Assembly (NCBI GenBank): GCA_016286165.1
Contig: JAEESE010000023.1
Location: 1-50,943 of the forward strand
DNA: 50,943 nt
Direction: 5' to 3'
Source of the DNA: Bacteroidaceae bacterium
GTDB taxonomy: Bacteria > Bacteroidota > Bacteroidia > Bacteroidales > Bacteroidaceae
The position numbers and the translations under genes were made by a program. Below are positions 41,761 through 50,400 of the stretch, in pieces. Under the pieces are notes generated by a model. The model searched no databases. It was not told the DNA's origin and saw only the letters and a list, made by a program, of their open reading frames with translations. Numbering within the stretch: position 1 is the first letter of the stretch; each line of letters starts with the position of its first letter.

Positions 41761-41783
41761 GCGTAAGTGCAAGCCGGACAACT

Positions 41784-41910
41784 GATTAGCCCTGCTTGAA
41801 CCGATGATTAGGTTGGCTTAAACGGGTGATTTGCTTGGCTTTAGCGACCGATTAGCTTGGCTTTAGCGGGTGATTTGCTTGGCTTTAGCGGCCGATTAGT
41901 TTGAGGGGCG
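41784..41910 (+). repeat. Six 22-bp direct repeats (iteron-like)
   Basis: Units begin at 41784, 41806, 41828, 41850, 41872 and 41894, each starting GATTAG or GATTTG and continuing like CTTGGCTTTAGCGG. Units 3-5 are nearly identical; 1, 2 and 6 are degenerate. The spacing is about two helical turns. An AT-rich stretch follows and a replication-initiator-like gene lies 385 bases downstream. Confidence 0.85.
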
Positions 41911-41929
41911 GTTCAACTCTTGTTTTCGC

Positions 41930-42077
41930 ACGAAAAAGCGATAAAGAAAAGTATTTTTTGCCATGCGTGAAAAAAATTTTTTTTGCAATTTGCTGATAAT
42001 CAAGCATGGTTTAAAAAACGGCAAAATCAAATGGCGCAAAAACGCAAAAATGCTATTGTAGATTCAAAAATTTTTTG
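41930..42077 (+). other. AT-rich segment between the 22-bp repeats and the initiator-like gene
   Basis: The stretch has A and T tracts (GAAAAAAATTTTTTTTGC, AAAATTTTTTG) and a short inverted pair, CCATGC near 41963 and GCATGG near 42003. With the 22-bp repeats on one side it resembles the unwinding region of an iteron-type origin. No DnaA box was recognised with confidence. Confidence 0.35.
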
Positions 42078-42085
42078 TACCTTTG
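42056..42085 (+). promoter_or_regulatory. Promoter for the acidic-tail replication-like protein
   Basis: TTG at 42056-42058, 19 bases, then TACCTTTG at 42078-42085 match the -33/-7 pattern. The leader before the ATG at 42294 would be about 200 bases, long for this window. It contains a small CACCCTCACCCTGAAGGGGG imperfect palindrome. Confidence 0.6.
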
Positions 42086-42293
42086 CACAGAAAATAAAGG
42101 GGGTGAAAGAGCCTCCAAAAATAGACAAATAACAATACTTAAATTAACCTTATAAAACTTACTTAAGGCCGCTAAACCTCATGACCAAATACCAGGTCAT
42201 TCCACCCTCACCCTGAAGGGGGTAACCGAAGCATAACGCCAATGCTGAGGACGGGGAGAGGAGGGGCAGAGGAGGGGGCCTATCTAAACGCTT

Positions 42294-43802
42294 ATGTTGA
42301 ATAAATACGTTGAAATCTCAAAGCTGGCCGGCGATATCCGATTGATGTCGTCGCCGGAGTATCTGCAGCTGTTCGTGGACCTGCTGAAAGCCGCAGATCA
42401 GAACGGCCAACAGCTGTTTAATGCCAGTCAGTACGCTCGAATCAGGCAAATTGAGCGCACTGCCTTTGACCGTATCCTAAAAGATATGGTCGAGATGGGC
42501 TTTATTGCAAAGGAAATGCGCAAGGGTAAGACGTGGATAACTATCTGTAACTATGACTATTACATCGCACCGGAGGCCGCCGTGAGCACAGCCGTAGCAA
42601 TGAATCCGCAAAGCGTAGGCGAAAAGTGCGAAGTAGTGGAAGAGAAAGAAAAGCAAGAGAAGAAAAGTTCCCCCTGCACCCCTTTAAAAGAAGAGAAAGA
42701 AAAGAAAGAGAAGTCGTCTAATAACAACAACAATAACAACGACAAAGAAAGTTGCGGTGGAAGTCGAAACAACAATCTTTGTTTTTCTGTTGATGGTGAG
42801 AAGAAAATGAATTGCAAGCGTGTGCTTAAGCTCGGTCAGAAAAAGATTGAGGAGCGGAAGAATGCGTTTTTTGGCAAGTTCAGGGATTTCATGCTTCAAC
42901 CGAGCGGCAAGTTCAAGACAAGGTGGTACCAGCTGGAGGATTTCATCAAGAACGAGAACATTACCGCTTACTTCACCACAGCGGGGCTGACGTCGGAATT
43001 CATGGGCTATTGGACTCAGGAAATGGTGATGTGCGACGCCGATGGCGAGGAAGTGGGCACCGTGTTGCGGTTCGAGATCGAGAATGGTTGGAATTGGTGG
43101 CAGCGCATCACAAGTTTTGTCCGCCGCGGCTACGAGATAAAGCAGAACAAGGATGCCAGCAATACTCAGCGCGAGGACCAGTTGGCTGCATCAAAGGCGA
43201 GGAGGCGCACCGCCGAGGCTTACCAGGAACGTGCTGAGGTTCAAGTCCTTGCCACGAAGATTCAAAACGGTAAGGCTGAGCCTGAAGATATGAGGCAAGC
43301 GACGGCCGGCTTCGAAGAATTCTGGGCACTCTATCCCAATAAAGTCGATCGAAAAGCGGCTTTGGATTTTTGGATGCAAAAGTCCATGAGGGAAAAGATT
43401 ATGGCCTTGGAAATCGTTGTGGCTTATGGCGTGAAATGCGTAGTTGATAAGGAAAAGATGATGAAGCCCAGCACATTCCTCCGCGATGAGCGATATTGTG
43501 ATGCCTTAGATCCAAGCTTATACGGTATTTACACTGACGACAGTGATGAAGAGGAGATTCAAGAGAGAGGCATAAGAGCCGTGAAAATGGCTTATGGAGT
43601 GCCCTGCGATGACGAAGAAGACGATGATGATGAAGAGGACGATGATGATGAAGAGGACGATGATGATGAAGATGACGAAGAAGATGACGAGGACGATGAA
43701 GAAGACGAGGACGATGAAGAAGACGAGGATGATGATGATGAAGACGAGGACGAAGACGACAATGACACGGGAGAATACGATAACGGCCGAGCTCCTTTCT
43801 GA
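42294..43802 (+). CDS. Replication-initiator-like protein with 51-residue Asp/Glu tail
   Basis: The 502-residue protein has a winged-helix-like N-terminus (about 1-90, IRQIERTAFDRILKDMVEMGFI), a Lys/Glu/Ser/Asn-rich linker (about 110-160), and a middle domain (about 180-275) with MGYWTQEMVMCD...RFEIENGWNWWQR that recalls DUF7833. A helical domain follows (about 340-400, FEEFWALYPNKVDRKAALDFW) like the end of phage replisome-organiser and DnaD/DnaT-type proteins. Residues 439-489 are 51 consecutive Asp or Glu, then a short tip ending RAPF. Roles in loading or initiating replication are inferred. The tail is encoded by GAT/GAC/GAA/GAG tandem repeats, so its length may vary in frame. Confidence 0.75.
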   Translation: MLNKYVEISKLAGDIRLMSSPEYLQLFVDLLKAADQNGQQLFNASQYARIRQIERTAFDRILKDMVEMGFIAKEMRKGKTWITICNYDYYIAPEAAVSTAVAMNPQSVGEKCEVVEEKEKQEKKSSPCTPLKEEKEKKEKSSNNNNNNNDKESCGGSRNNNLCFSVDGEKKMNCKRVLKLGQKKIEERKNAFFGKFRDFMLQPSGKFKTRWYQLEDFIKNENITAYFTTAGLTSEFMGYWTQEMVMCDADGEEVGTVLRFEIENGWNWWQRITSFVRRGYEIKQNKDASNTQREDQLAASKARRRTAEAYQERAEVQVLATKIQNGKAEPEDMRQATAGFEEFWALYPNKVDRKAALDFWMQKSMREKIMALEIVVAYGVKCVVDKEKMMKPSTFLRDERYCDALDPSLYGIYTDDSDEEEIQERGIRAVKMAYGVPCDDEEDDDDEEDDDDEEDDDDEDDEEDDEDDEEDEDDEEDEDDDDEDEDEDDNDTGEYDNGRAPF

Positions 43803-44044
43803 ACGGCAAAGGCGCCCTGGGTATAGGGAACGGCAGTAATAGTCGGCCTGCGAGGACAAAAGCATCGGACATATAGATTCTTGAAGTGTCAAGCGTCGCT
43901 TAGCGCCGAGCGGACGGAGATTGACGATAGGATTTACGTAGGTTGACGGAGGAAATTACACATTAATTATATATAAGTACGGGATTTGTGAACTTTGCAA
44001 CAGAAATATTTCCGAATAAGCGCCGCCTTTTGCAAATAAATCAC

Positions 44045-44052
44045 TACCTTTG
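44045..44052 (+). promoter_or_regulatory. -7 promoter box for rhaD
   Basis: TACCTTTG lies 34 bases before the rhaD ATG. A TTTTG lies only 12 bases upstream of it, too close for a standard -33 element. Confidence 0.55.
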
Positions 44053-44085
44053 CAGCGGAAAACAACTCTTAAAAACGAAAATACA

Positions 44086-44898
44086 ATGACCTCAATTCTC
44101 GACAACCGAAATGAACTCAAACGCGTAGTGGAGCAAGTGGCCGAAGTGGCAGGATATCTCTGGCAGAAAGGCTGGGCCGAGCGCAACGGCGGCAACATCA
44201 CCGTAAACGTCACCGAACAGGTTGACGATGCCGTGCGCGCCATGCCGGCCATCTCGCCCGTATACCAAATCGGCACCACGCTGCCGCACCTGCGCGGTTG
44301 CTACTTCTATTGCAAAGGAACGAACATGCGCATGCGCGACCTCGCCCGCTGGCCTATGGAAAACGGCTCGGTGATACGCATTCTCGACGACTGCGCCTCC
44401 TACGTCATCATCGCCGACAACCCCGTGAAACCCACGAGCGAACTGCCTTCACACCTGGCGGTGCACAACTACCTGCTGGCAAAGGGCTCGCCCTACCGCG
44501 CTTGCATTCACACTCACCCCATCGAACTGGTGGCCCTAACCCACAACAAGCGGTTCATGGAGAAAGACGTGGCAACGCGCCTGCTGTGGTCGATGATTCC
44601 CGAGACGAAAGCCTTCTGCCCGCGCGGACTGGGTATGGTGCCGTATATGCTGCCCTCGAGCGTGGAGCTCGCCGACGCCACCATCGCCGCCCTCGACGAC
44701 GACTACGACGTGGTGATGTGGGAGAAGCACGGAGTGCTTGCCGTTGACACCGACATCATGAGTGCCTTCGACCAAGTCGACGTCCTCAACAAAGCCGCCC
44801 TCATCTATATCGCCGCCAAGAACATGGGCTTCGAGCCCGACGGCATGACCGACGAGCAGATGCGCGAGATGAGCGAGGCGTTTGGATTGCCGAAGTGA
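44086..44898 (+). CDS. rhaD: L-rhamnulose-1-phosphate aldolase
   Basis: The 270-residue class II aldolase splits L-rhamnulose 1-phosphate into dihydroxyacetone phosphate and L-lactaldehyde. The substrate-phosphate loop is ERNGGNITVNV, the Zn2+ histidines are in CIHTHPIELVALTH, and WEKHGVLAV provides the third ligand. Length matches the family. The ATG at 44086 is preferred over an in-frame codon overlapping the promoter. rhaA is 9 kb upstream on the same strand, separated by transporters, the LRR gene and the replication-like gene, so the pathway is split. The kinase is not seen. A long stem-loop of tandem units follows the gene. Confidence 0.95.
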   Translation: MTSILDNRNELKRVVEQVAEVAGYLWQKGWAERNGGNITVNVTEQVDDAVRAMPAISPVYQIGTTLPHLRGCYFYCKGTNMRMRDLARWPMENGSVIRILDDCASYVIIADNPVKPTSELPSHLAVHNYLLAKGSPYRACIHTHPIELVALTHNKRFMEKDVATRLLWSMIPETKAFCPRGLGMVPYMLPSSVELADATIAALDDDYDVVMWEKHGVLAVDTDIMSAFDQVDVLNKAALIYIAAKNMGFEPDGMTDEQMREMSEAFGLPK

Positions 44899-44945
44899 TT
44901 TTCTTGGAAGAGAAAGGAGTTATCGCTCGCTTTGCTCGCTGAGAA

Positions 44946-45090
44946 GTTAAAGAAGTTAAAGGAGTTAAAGGAGTTAAAGACGAATGTCTAGGCTTTAGCT
45001 TTCACTTCTTGACTCCTGAAAAGCATGAAAACGATAACCCTTCTTGAAGGTATCGTCTTTAACTCCTTTAACTCCTTTAACTTCTTTAAC
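44946..45090. repeat. Perfect 37-bp inverted repeat made of GTTAAAG units
   Basis: Arm 44946-44982 (four units such as GTTAAAGAA, GTTAAAGGA) and arm 45054-45090 are exact reverse complements around a 71-base loop, which itself holds a small hairpin. More left-type units continue to 45115. In RNA this forms a long AU-rich stem between rhaD and the aldolase gene. Confidence 0.9.
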
Positions 45091-45125
45091 TCCCCAAAAA
45101 CCACTTCTTTAACTTCCAAAAAATA

Positions 45126-45135
45126 CCCCCCCCCC
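45126..45135 (+). repeat. Homopolymer tract of ten C
   Basis: A run of ten cytosines lies 22 bases before the ATG of the threonine-aldolase gene, the only homopolymer of this kind in the window. Confidence 0.9.
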
Positions 45136-45157
45136 TATCTCCTCTAAATTGAATCCT

Positions 45158-46189
45158 ATGCTCCATTTCGAAAGCGACTATAACAACGGTGCTCAAGAAG
45201 CGGTGCTGAGGCACCTGCTCGAGACCAACGACGAACGAACACAAAGCTACGGCGACGACCGCTTCAGCGAGCACGCCCGCGCCTTCATACGCGAGGCTGC
45301 CGGCACTCCTGACGCCAACATCTATTTCCTGGCAGGCGGCACGCAGACGAATGCCACTATCCTGGACTGCCTCCTGGAGCCCTTCGAGGGCGTGCTCTGC
45401 TGTGACACCGCCCATATCAATGTTCACGAGTCCGGAGCCGTAGAGGCCACAGGGCACAAGGTGATTGCCATTCCCAACGTGCAAGGCAAGCTCATGTGCG
45501 ATGACCTGCGCCACTGGCTGCAGGCTTATTTCGCCGACGACACCGCCGAACACATGGTAAGGCCCGGAGCCGTTTACATCACCTTCCCCACCGAACTCGG
45601 CACGCTCTACAGCCTCGACGAACTGAAGGCACTGCGCGAAGTGTGCGACGACTACAAGCTGAAGCTCTACGTCGACGGCGCGCGCCTCTGCTACGGCCTG
45701 GCCGCCAGCCACGACGTTACGCTGCCTCAGCTGGCAGCGCTGACCGATGCCTTCTATATCGGAGGCACCAAGTGCGGAGCGCTCTGCGGCGAAGCCGTGG
45801 TATTTCCCCGTGGCGACGCACCCAGCCATATGCTCAGCCGCATCAAGCGCCACGGCGCCCTGCTGGCCAAGAGCCGCGTGGTAGGCGTGCAGTTTGAGGC
45901 GCTGTTCACCGACGGCCTCTATTTCCAGATAGGTCAGCAGGCCGTGCGCCTGGCTCAGCGCCTGCGTGAGTTCTTCGTCAACGGGAAAGGCTACCGCCCC
46001 TTCATCGACTCACCCACCAACCAGCAGTTCTTCATCGTCCCCAACGCCGACCTCGATGCCCTCCGTCGCGTAGCAGGCTTCGAGAACTGGTGCCCAGTGG
46101 ATGCCGACCACACCGCCGTGAGATTCGTGACCAGTTGGGCAACGAGAGAGGAGGAGGTTGAGGAGCTGACGCGGCTATTGTCGTTATAA
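45158..46189 (+). CDS. Threonine aldolase / beta-eliminating lyase family
   Basis: The 343-residue PLP enzyme starts FESDYNNGAQEAVLRHL and shows FLAGGTQTNATILDCLL, AHINVHESGAVEATGHKV, LYVDGARLCYGLAASHDV (the Asp that binds the PLP ring nitrogen) and the PLP lysine in YIGGTKCGALCGEAVVF. Family members cleave L-threonine or allo-threonine to glycine and acetaldehyde. The ATG at 45158 is preferred; a TTG at 45149 also opens the frame. A C10 tract lies 22 bases upstream. The stop codon lies inside the first unit of a CGTTAT-type array. The acetaldehyde product has no evident link to the neighbouring aldolase. Confidence 0.92.
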   Translation: MLHFESDYNNGAQEAVLRHLLETNDERTQSYGDDRFSEHARAFIREAAGTPDANIYFLAGGTQTNATILDCLLEPFEGVLCCDTAHINVHESGAVEATGHKVIAIPNVQGKLMCDDLRHWLQAYFADDTAEHMVRPGAVYITFPTELGTLYSLDELKALREVCDDYKLKLYVDGARLCYGLAASHDVTLPQLAALTDAFYIGGTKCGALCGEAVVFPRGDAPSHMLSRIKRHGALLAKSRVVGVQFEALFTDGLYFQIGQQAVRLAQRLREFFVNGKGYRPFIDSPTNQQFFIVPNADLDALRRVAGFENWCPVDADHTAVRFVTSWATREEEVEELTRLLSL

Positions 46190-46247
46190 CGTTATTTCGT
46201 TATTACGAGGCTCTCTTGTCGTTATCACGTTATCCCGTTATCCCGAA
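46181..46247. repeat. Tandem array of CGTTAT units
   Basis: Units CGTTATAA, CGTTATTT, CGTTATTA, CGTTATCA, CGTTATCC fill the gap between the aldolase and creatininase genes. They are the reverse complement of the CGTGATAACG array at 36077. Confidence 0.8.
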
Positions 46248-46283
46248 ATAAAATTCTTAAGAAAAACCAAAGGAAAAAAGAAT

Positions 46284-47057
46284 ATGAACAAAGAAATTGA
46301 CCTTAGCGTAAGCAACTACGGTACGGTGCGGCAACTGCACTATGACATAGCCATTCTGCCTTGGGGCGCCACTGAACCCCATAACCTGCATCTGCCTTAT
46401 ATGACCGATTGTCTGCTCTCGCAGGCCGTGGCTGTTGATGCCGCCGGACGCGCTCTCAACAGCTACGGAGTGCGGGCCATGGTGCTGCCGCCGGTGGCTA
46501 TGGGCGCGCAGAATCCCGGTCAGCGCGACCTCCGCTTCTGCATTCATTATCGCCTGTCCACACAGGTCGCCATCCTCACAGACATAGTGGCTTCGCTCCA
46601 CCATCAAGGGCTGCGTAAACTGTTGATAGTGAACGGGCACGGGGGCAACAGCTTCAAAGGCATTATCCGCGACCTTGCGGTTGATTACCCCGATTTCCTC
46701 ATCTTGGTGAGCGACTGGTTCACGGTGCTGCCCGCCAAGGACTGGTTCGACAACCCCGGCGACCATGCCGACGAGCTGGAGACGTCGGTGATGATGCATT
46801 ATCACCCCGAACTGGTGCGCCTCGAGGAGGCAGGCCCAGGACATGCCCGGCCCTTCGCCCTGCAGACCATCCGCGAGAAAGTGGCATGGCTGCCGCGACA
46901 TTGGACTTGTGTCACCGACGACACAGGCATCGGAGACCCCAGCCTCGCCTCCGCCGAGAAAGGGCGCCGCTATGCCGAAGCCGTGGCAGAGAAATATGCC
47001 TTAATGCTGAAGGAACTGACATCGGTGAACAAGGCCGAAGAGCTGTACCTTATATAA
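46284..47057 (+). CDS. Creatininase-family amidohydrolase
   Basis: The 257-residue protein has the fold's metal and catalytic motifs: ILPWGATEPHNLHLPYMTD (Glu, His, Asp), a central NGHGGN, and DHADELETSVMMHYHP with the conserved glutamate. The family includes creatinine amidohydrolase and enzymes such as MftE or FAPy deformylase that hydrolyse cyclic amides or formamides. Which reaction applies here is not clear. It is on the same strand as the threonine aldolase, about 95 bases downstream, with a repeat array between. No signal peptide is present. Confidence 0.9.
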   Translation: MNKEIDLSVSNYGTVRQLHYDIAILPWGATEPHNLHLPYMTDCLLSQAVAVDAAGRALNSYGVRAMVLPPVAMGAQNPGQRDLRFCIHYRLSTQVAILTDIVASLHHQGLRKLLIVNGHGGNSFKGIIRDLAVDYPDFLILVSDWFTVLPAKDWFDNPGDHADELETSVMMHYHPELVRLEEAGPGHARPFALQTIREKVAWLPRHWTCVTDDTGIGDPSLASAEKGRRYAEAVAEKYALMLKELTSVNKAEELYLI

Positions 47058-47068
47058 GCTATGGTCTG

Positions 47069-47146
47069 CTGCGCCTGATACAGACGGCGAATAGCTGCAC
47101 TTGACTCAGACGGCGAAAAGCTGCGCCTGACACAGACGGCGAAAAG
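47069..47146 (+). repeat. Three 26-bp tandem repeats
   Basis: Units start at 47069, 47095 and 47121, each like CTGCGCCTGACACAGACGGC followed by GAAAAG, with 2-4 differences between units. They lie just after the creatininase stop. Confidence 0.9.
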
Positions 47147-47166
47147 CCGGAATCTGTATTTACGAA

Positions 47167-47270
47167 GATTGACGAGTAGATTGACGAAGATTGACGGATA
47201 AAAAAACTCTTTGCATAGAGAAAGGCCCCGTCAATCTTCGTCAATCTTTTCGTCAATCTACTCGTCAATC
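47167..47270. repeat. Inverted repeat of GATTGACG-type tandem units
   Basis: The left arm 47167-47197 (31 bases) is the exact reverse complement of the right arm 47228-47270, except that the right arm has one extra 12-base unit. The 30-base loop contains CTCTTTGCATAGAG. The unit recurs at 43920 and 50600. Confidence 0.9.
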
Positions 47271-47274
47271 TAAT

Positions 47275-47321
47275 ATTCATGACCATTCATGTCCCCATTC
47301 ATGGCTATTCGTGTGAAAAAG
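47275..47321 (+). repeat. Dispersed 50-bp repeat, second copy
   Basis: The block beginning ATTCATGACCATTCATGTCC and ending ATTCGTGTGAAAAAGG matches 41566-41615 with few differences. From here to 47431 nothing else is recognisable, and no TAnnTTTG box was found before the next gene. Confidence 0.75.
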
Positions 47322-47431
47322 GAGGAGCCTATTATCAAAATTCAGCTTTCTGTCACCAAAAATATTCTTCCCCGTTAAACCCTTTATCCGCTTTCTTGTC
47401 ATAAAAATGCTAAACCTCACAGCTCCCCCCG

Positions 47432-50400
47432 ATGGAAACACGACGACGACTGATGGCGGTGGCTCTTGTATTCACTGCCTTTTTATTTTTTAATGCTCCC
47501 GCGGCAGCACAATGGTTTAACGTCCGCGGAACGGTCTACGAGAGTTCTACGTTGAAAGGACTCCCGGGCGCCAGCGTAACGGTTAACGACTCTACAGGCA
47601 CGATGGTGGCAGGCCGACAGACCACCACCAGCGGACAGTTTATGATTCCGGGCGTGCCCGCAGGCAAGTACACCTTGAAGGTGTCGTATATCGGGTTCAA
47701 GACGCAGACTTTCGCCTTGAACCTCTCGGGCAAGGGAGGCAACAAGAAAGTCAATGACGTGCTTCTGCGCGAGGACGCCACGATGATGAAGGAGGCCGTG
47801 GTCGAGGGCAAGATGCCTGAGATGACTATCATCGACGACACGGTGGCCTACAACGCCGCCGCCTTCACCGTGCCGCCCGGCGCTATGGTCGACGAGCTCA
47901 TCAAGAAGCTGCCTGGCATAGTGATCGACGACAGCGGCAAGATAACGCACAACGGCAAGGAAGTGCGCCAGATACTGGTCGACGGCAAGGAGTTCTTCGG
48001 CAACAACCAGCAAATGGTGTTGCGTAATATTCCGGCCGAAATTGTGGACAAGGTGAAAGCCTATGATAAGCAAAGCGAACTGGCACGCGTGACCGGCATC
48101 GACGACGGCGAGGAGCAGACCGTGCTCGACCTTGAGATTAAGAAAGACCGGCGCCGTGGATGGTTTGGGCGCGTCACCGGCGGCTACGGCACCGAGGAGC
48201 GTTATACCGGCCACGCCGACGTTTACCGCTTCCTCGACAAGCAGAAGGCCGGACTCGTCGGAAATGTGGATAACACACGCGGCAACGGCATGACCGAGAG
48301 CCAGGATGCAGCCGCCAGCCTCAACTTGGAATGGGACAAGCTGGAACTGAACGGCGGCGCCTCAGGGCGTTTCAGCCAGTCGTCGGGACGCTCGTGGAGC
48401 AACTCACAGAACTTCGAGAACCGCAGCGCTGCCTACAGCAACCGCATGAACTCCAACGGCAGCCACAGCAATTCGTTCGACACCAACTGGCGCATAGAAT
48501 GGCGACCGGACACGATGACAAACATACTGCTGCGCCCGCAGTTCGGCATCAACGGCAACCGCAGCCACAGCCGCGGCGAGAGCGCCACCTTCAACGATGA
48601 TCCCTACAAGCTCGTCGAGAACCCGCTGGAAGAGCTGGCACTGCTGCGCGGGATAGGCGTGAACCACAACCTCAACGCCAACCGCAACGCCTCCGACGCC
48701 ATCAGCGGAAGCCTGTCGCTGCAGTTGAACCGCCGCTTGAACAAGCCCGGCCGCAACATCACCCTGAACGTCAACGGAGGCCTCAATCAGAACGACGGCA
48801 ACTCCAGTTCGTATTCGCAAATCGACTACTACCAGCTGCTGGCCATCACCGGCGAGGATTCCATCTACCACAAGATTCAGTACGACGATTCGCGGAATAT
48901 AGGTAAGAACATCTCCACCCGATTCTCATACACCGAACCCGTAGGCGTGGGGCAGTTCCTGCAGTTCTCATACAACTACAGCTATCGCTACAACGACCGC
49001 GACCGCACCGTGGCCAGTATCTTCGACCCATTAGTGGACATGTATTTCCTGGGCATCGACAACTACGACGGGCATATGGAATTCGCCACGCCTGATACCG
49101 CTCAGTGCAACTACACCGAGAACCGCTACCAGAACCATGATGTGCGTCTGCAGTACCGCCTGATAAATTCCAAGATACGCTTCAACGTAGGTCTGAACCT
49201 GCAGCCTCAGGTCAACGCCATCGACTACACCAAAGGCTGGAAACACTATGATGTGAGCCGCACTTTCTTCAACTGGTCGCCGACGGTGAACTTCCGCTAC
49301 CGCTTCTCGCGCCAGCATCAGGTGGAGGCCCGTTACGGCGGTAATTCTGGGCAGCCCAGCATCACCGACCTCATCCCCGACACACTGTCGAACGCCAACC
49401 CGCTGGCCATTCGTCTGGGTAACCCCAACCTCAGCCCGTCGTTCACGCATTCAGCAAACGTGGAATGGCGCCTGTCGCAGCCCGACTACCAGCGTTCCTA
49501 CAATTTCAACGCCAACTACCGCACTACGCAAAACGCCACGGCCAGCCGCACCGAGTACAACGAGACCACCGGCGGTCGCGTGACCATGCCCGTGAATATC
49601 AACGGCAACTGGAACGCCGGCACCAATTTCAACTTCAACACTGCCTTCAAGGACCAACGCTTCCGCGTCAACACAAATACGTCATATAACCACACCACGG
49701 CCAACGGCTACGTTTATCGCTCACAGGAGCAGGCCACCGTCAAGAACGAGGTCAACTCCAACAATATCCGTCAAGGCCTGCGCTTCACGTTCCGCGACGA
49801 GATAGACCACGGCGACCCCGATGCCGAGGACTATGGCATGACCTACAGCAAGGACAACTTCGAGATCAATTTCAATGCCAACTTCGGCTATCAGCGCAAC
49901 CGCGCCACAGCCACGGCAGCCTCGAACCTCGACACCTACAATTTCTCCTATGGCGTGAGCGCCAACTACAACTTCTGGTTCGGCCTGAACATCTCCACCG
50001 ATATCAACGAGAACAGTCGTCGCGGTTATGCCGAAAGCATCATGAACACAAACCAGTGGATATGGAATGCCCAGGCCAGCTACTCGTTCCTCAAGAACCG
50101 TCAGGCAATCCTCACGCTCCGTTGGAACGATATTCTCGGGCAGCGCGACATGGTGAACCGAAACATCAGCGCCACAGCCCGTACCGACTCCGACAGCGAG
50201 CGCATCACTTCCTACGGCATGCTTACCTTCACCTACCGCTTCAACATGTTCGGCGGCCGCGGAATATCCAGGAATCGTGACCGCAGTCTCGACGAGGGCA
50301 CTGAAATCTTCGAAGGCGGCGACGGTGAACGCGGCAATCGCGACGGCGGTGGTAATCGTGGCGGCAACCGCGGTGGTGGCGGTGGCGGCGGCAACCGTAG

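Noticed and set aside
41784..41910. CRISPR array
   Set aside because: The 22-bp units are directly adjacent without unique spacers and there are no cas genes.
42194..42232. A further REP-like family B copy in the leader of the initiator-like gene
   Set aside because: The CACCCTCACCCTGAAGGGGG palindrome is too short and lacks the GGGGTGAGG tail, so kinship is uncertain.
43518..43892. Minus-strand frame rich in Ile, Val and Phe that looks like a membrane protein
   Set aside because: It is the reverse reading of the GAT/GAA tandem repeat of the acidic tail, which automatically gives hydrophobic codons.
45086..45853. Long minus-strand frame across the threonine-aldolase gene
   Set aside because: It overlaps a clear PLP enzyme and has no family motif; it is a shadow frame.
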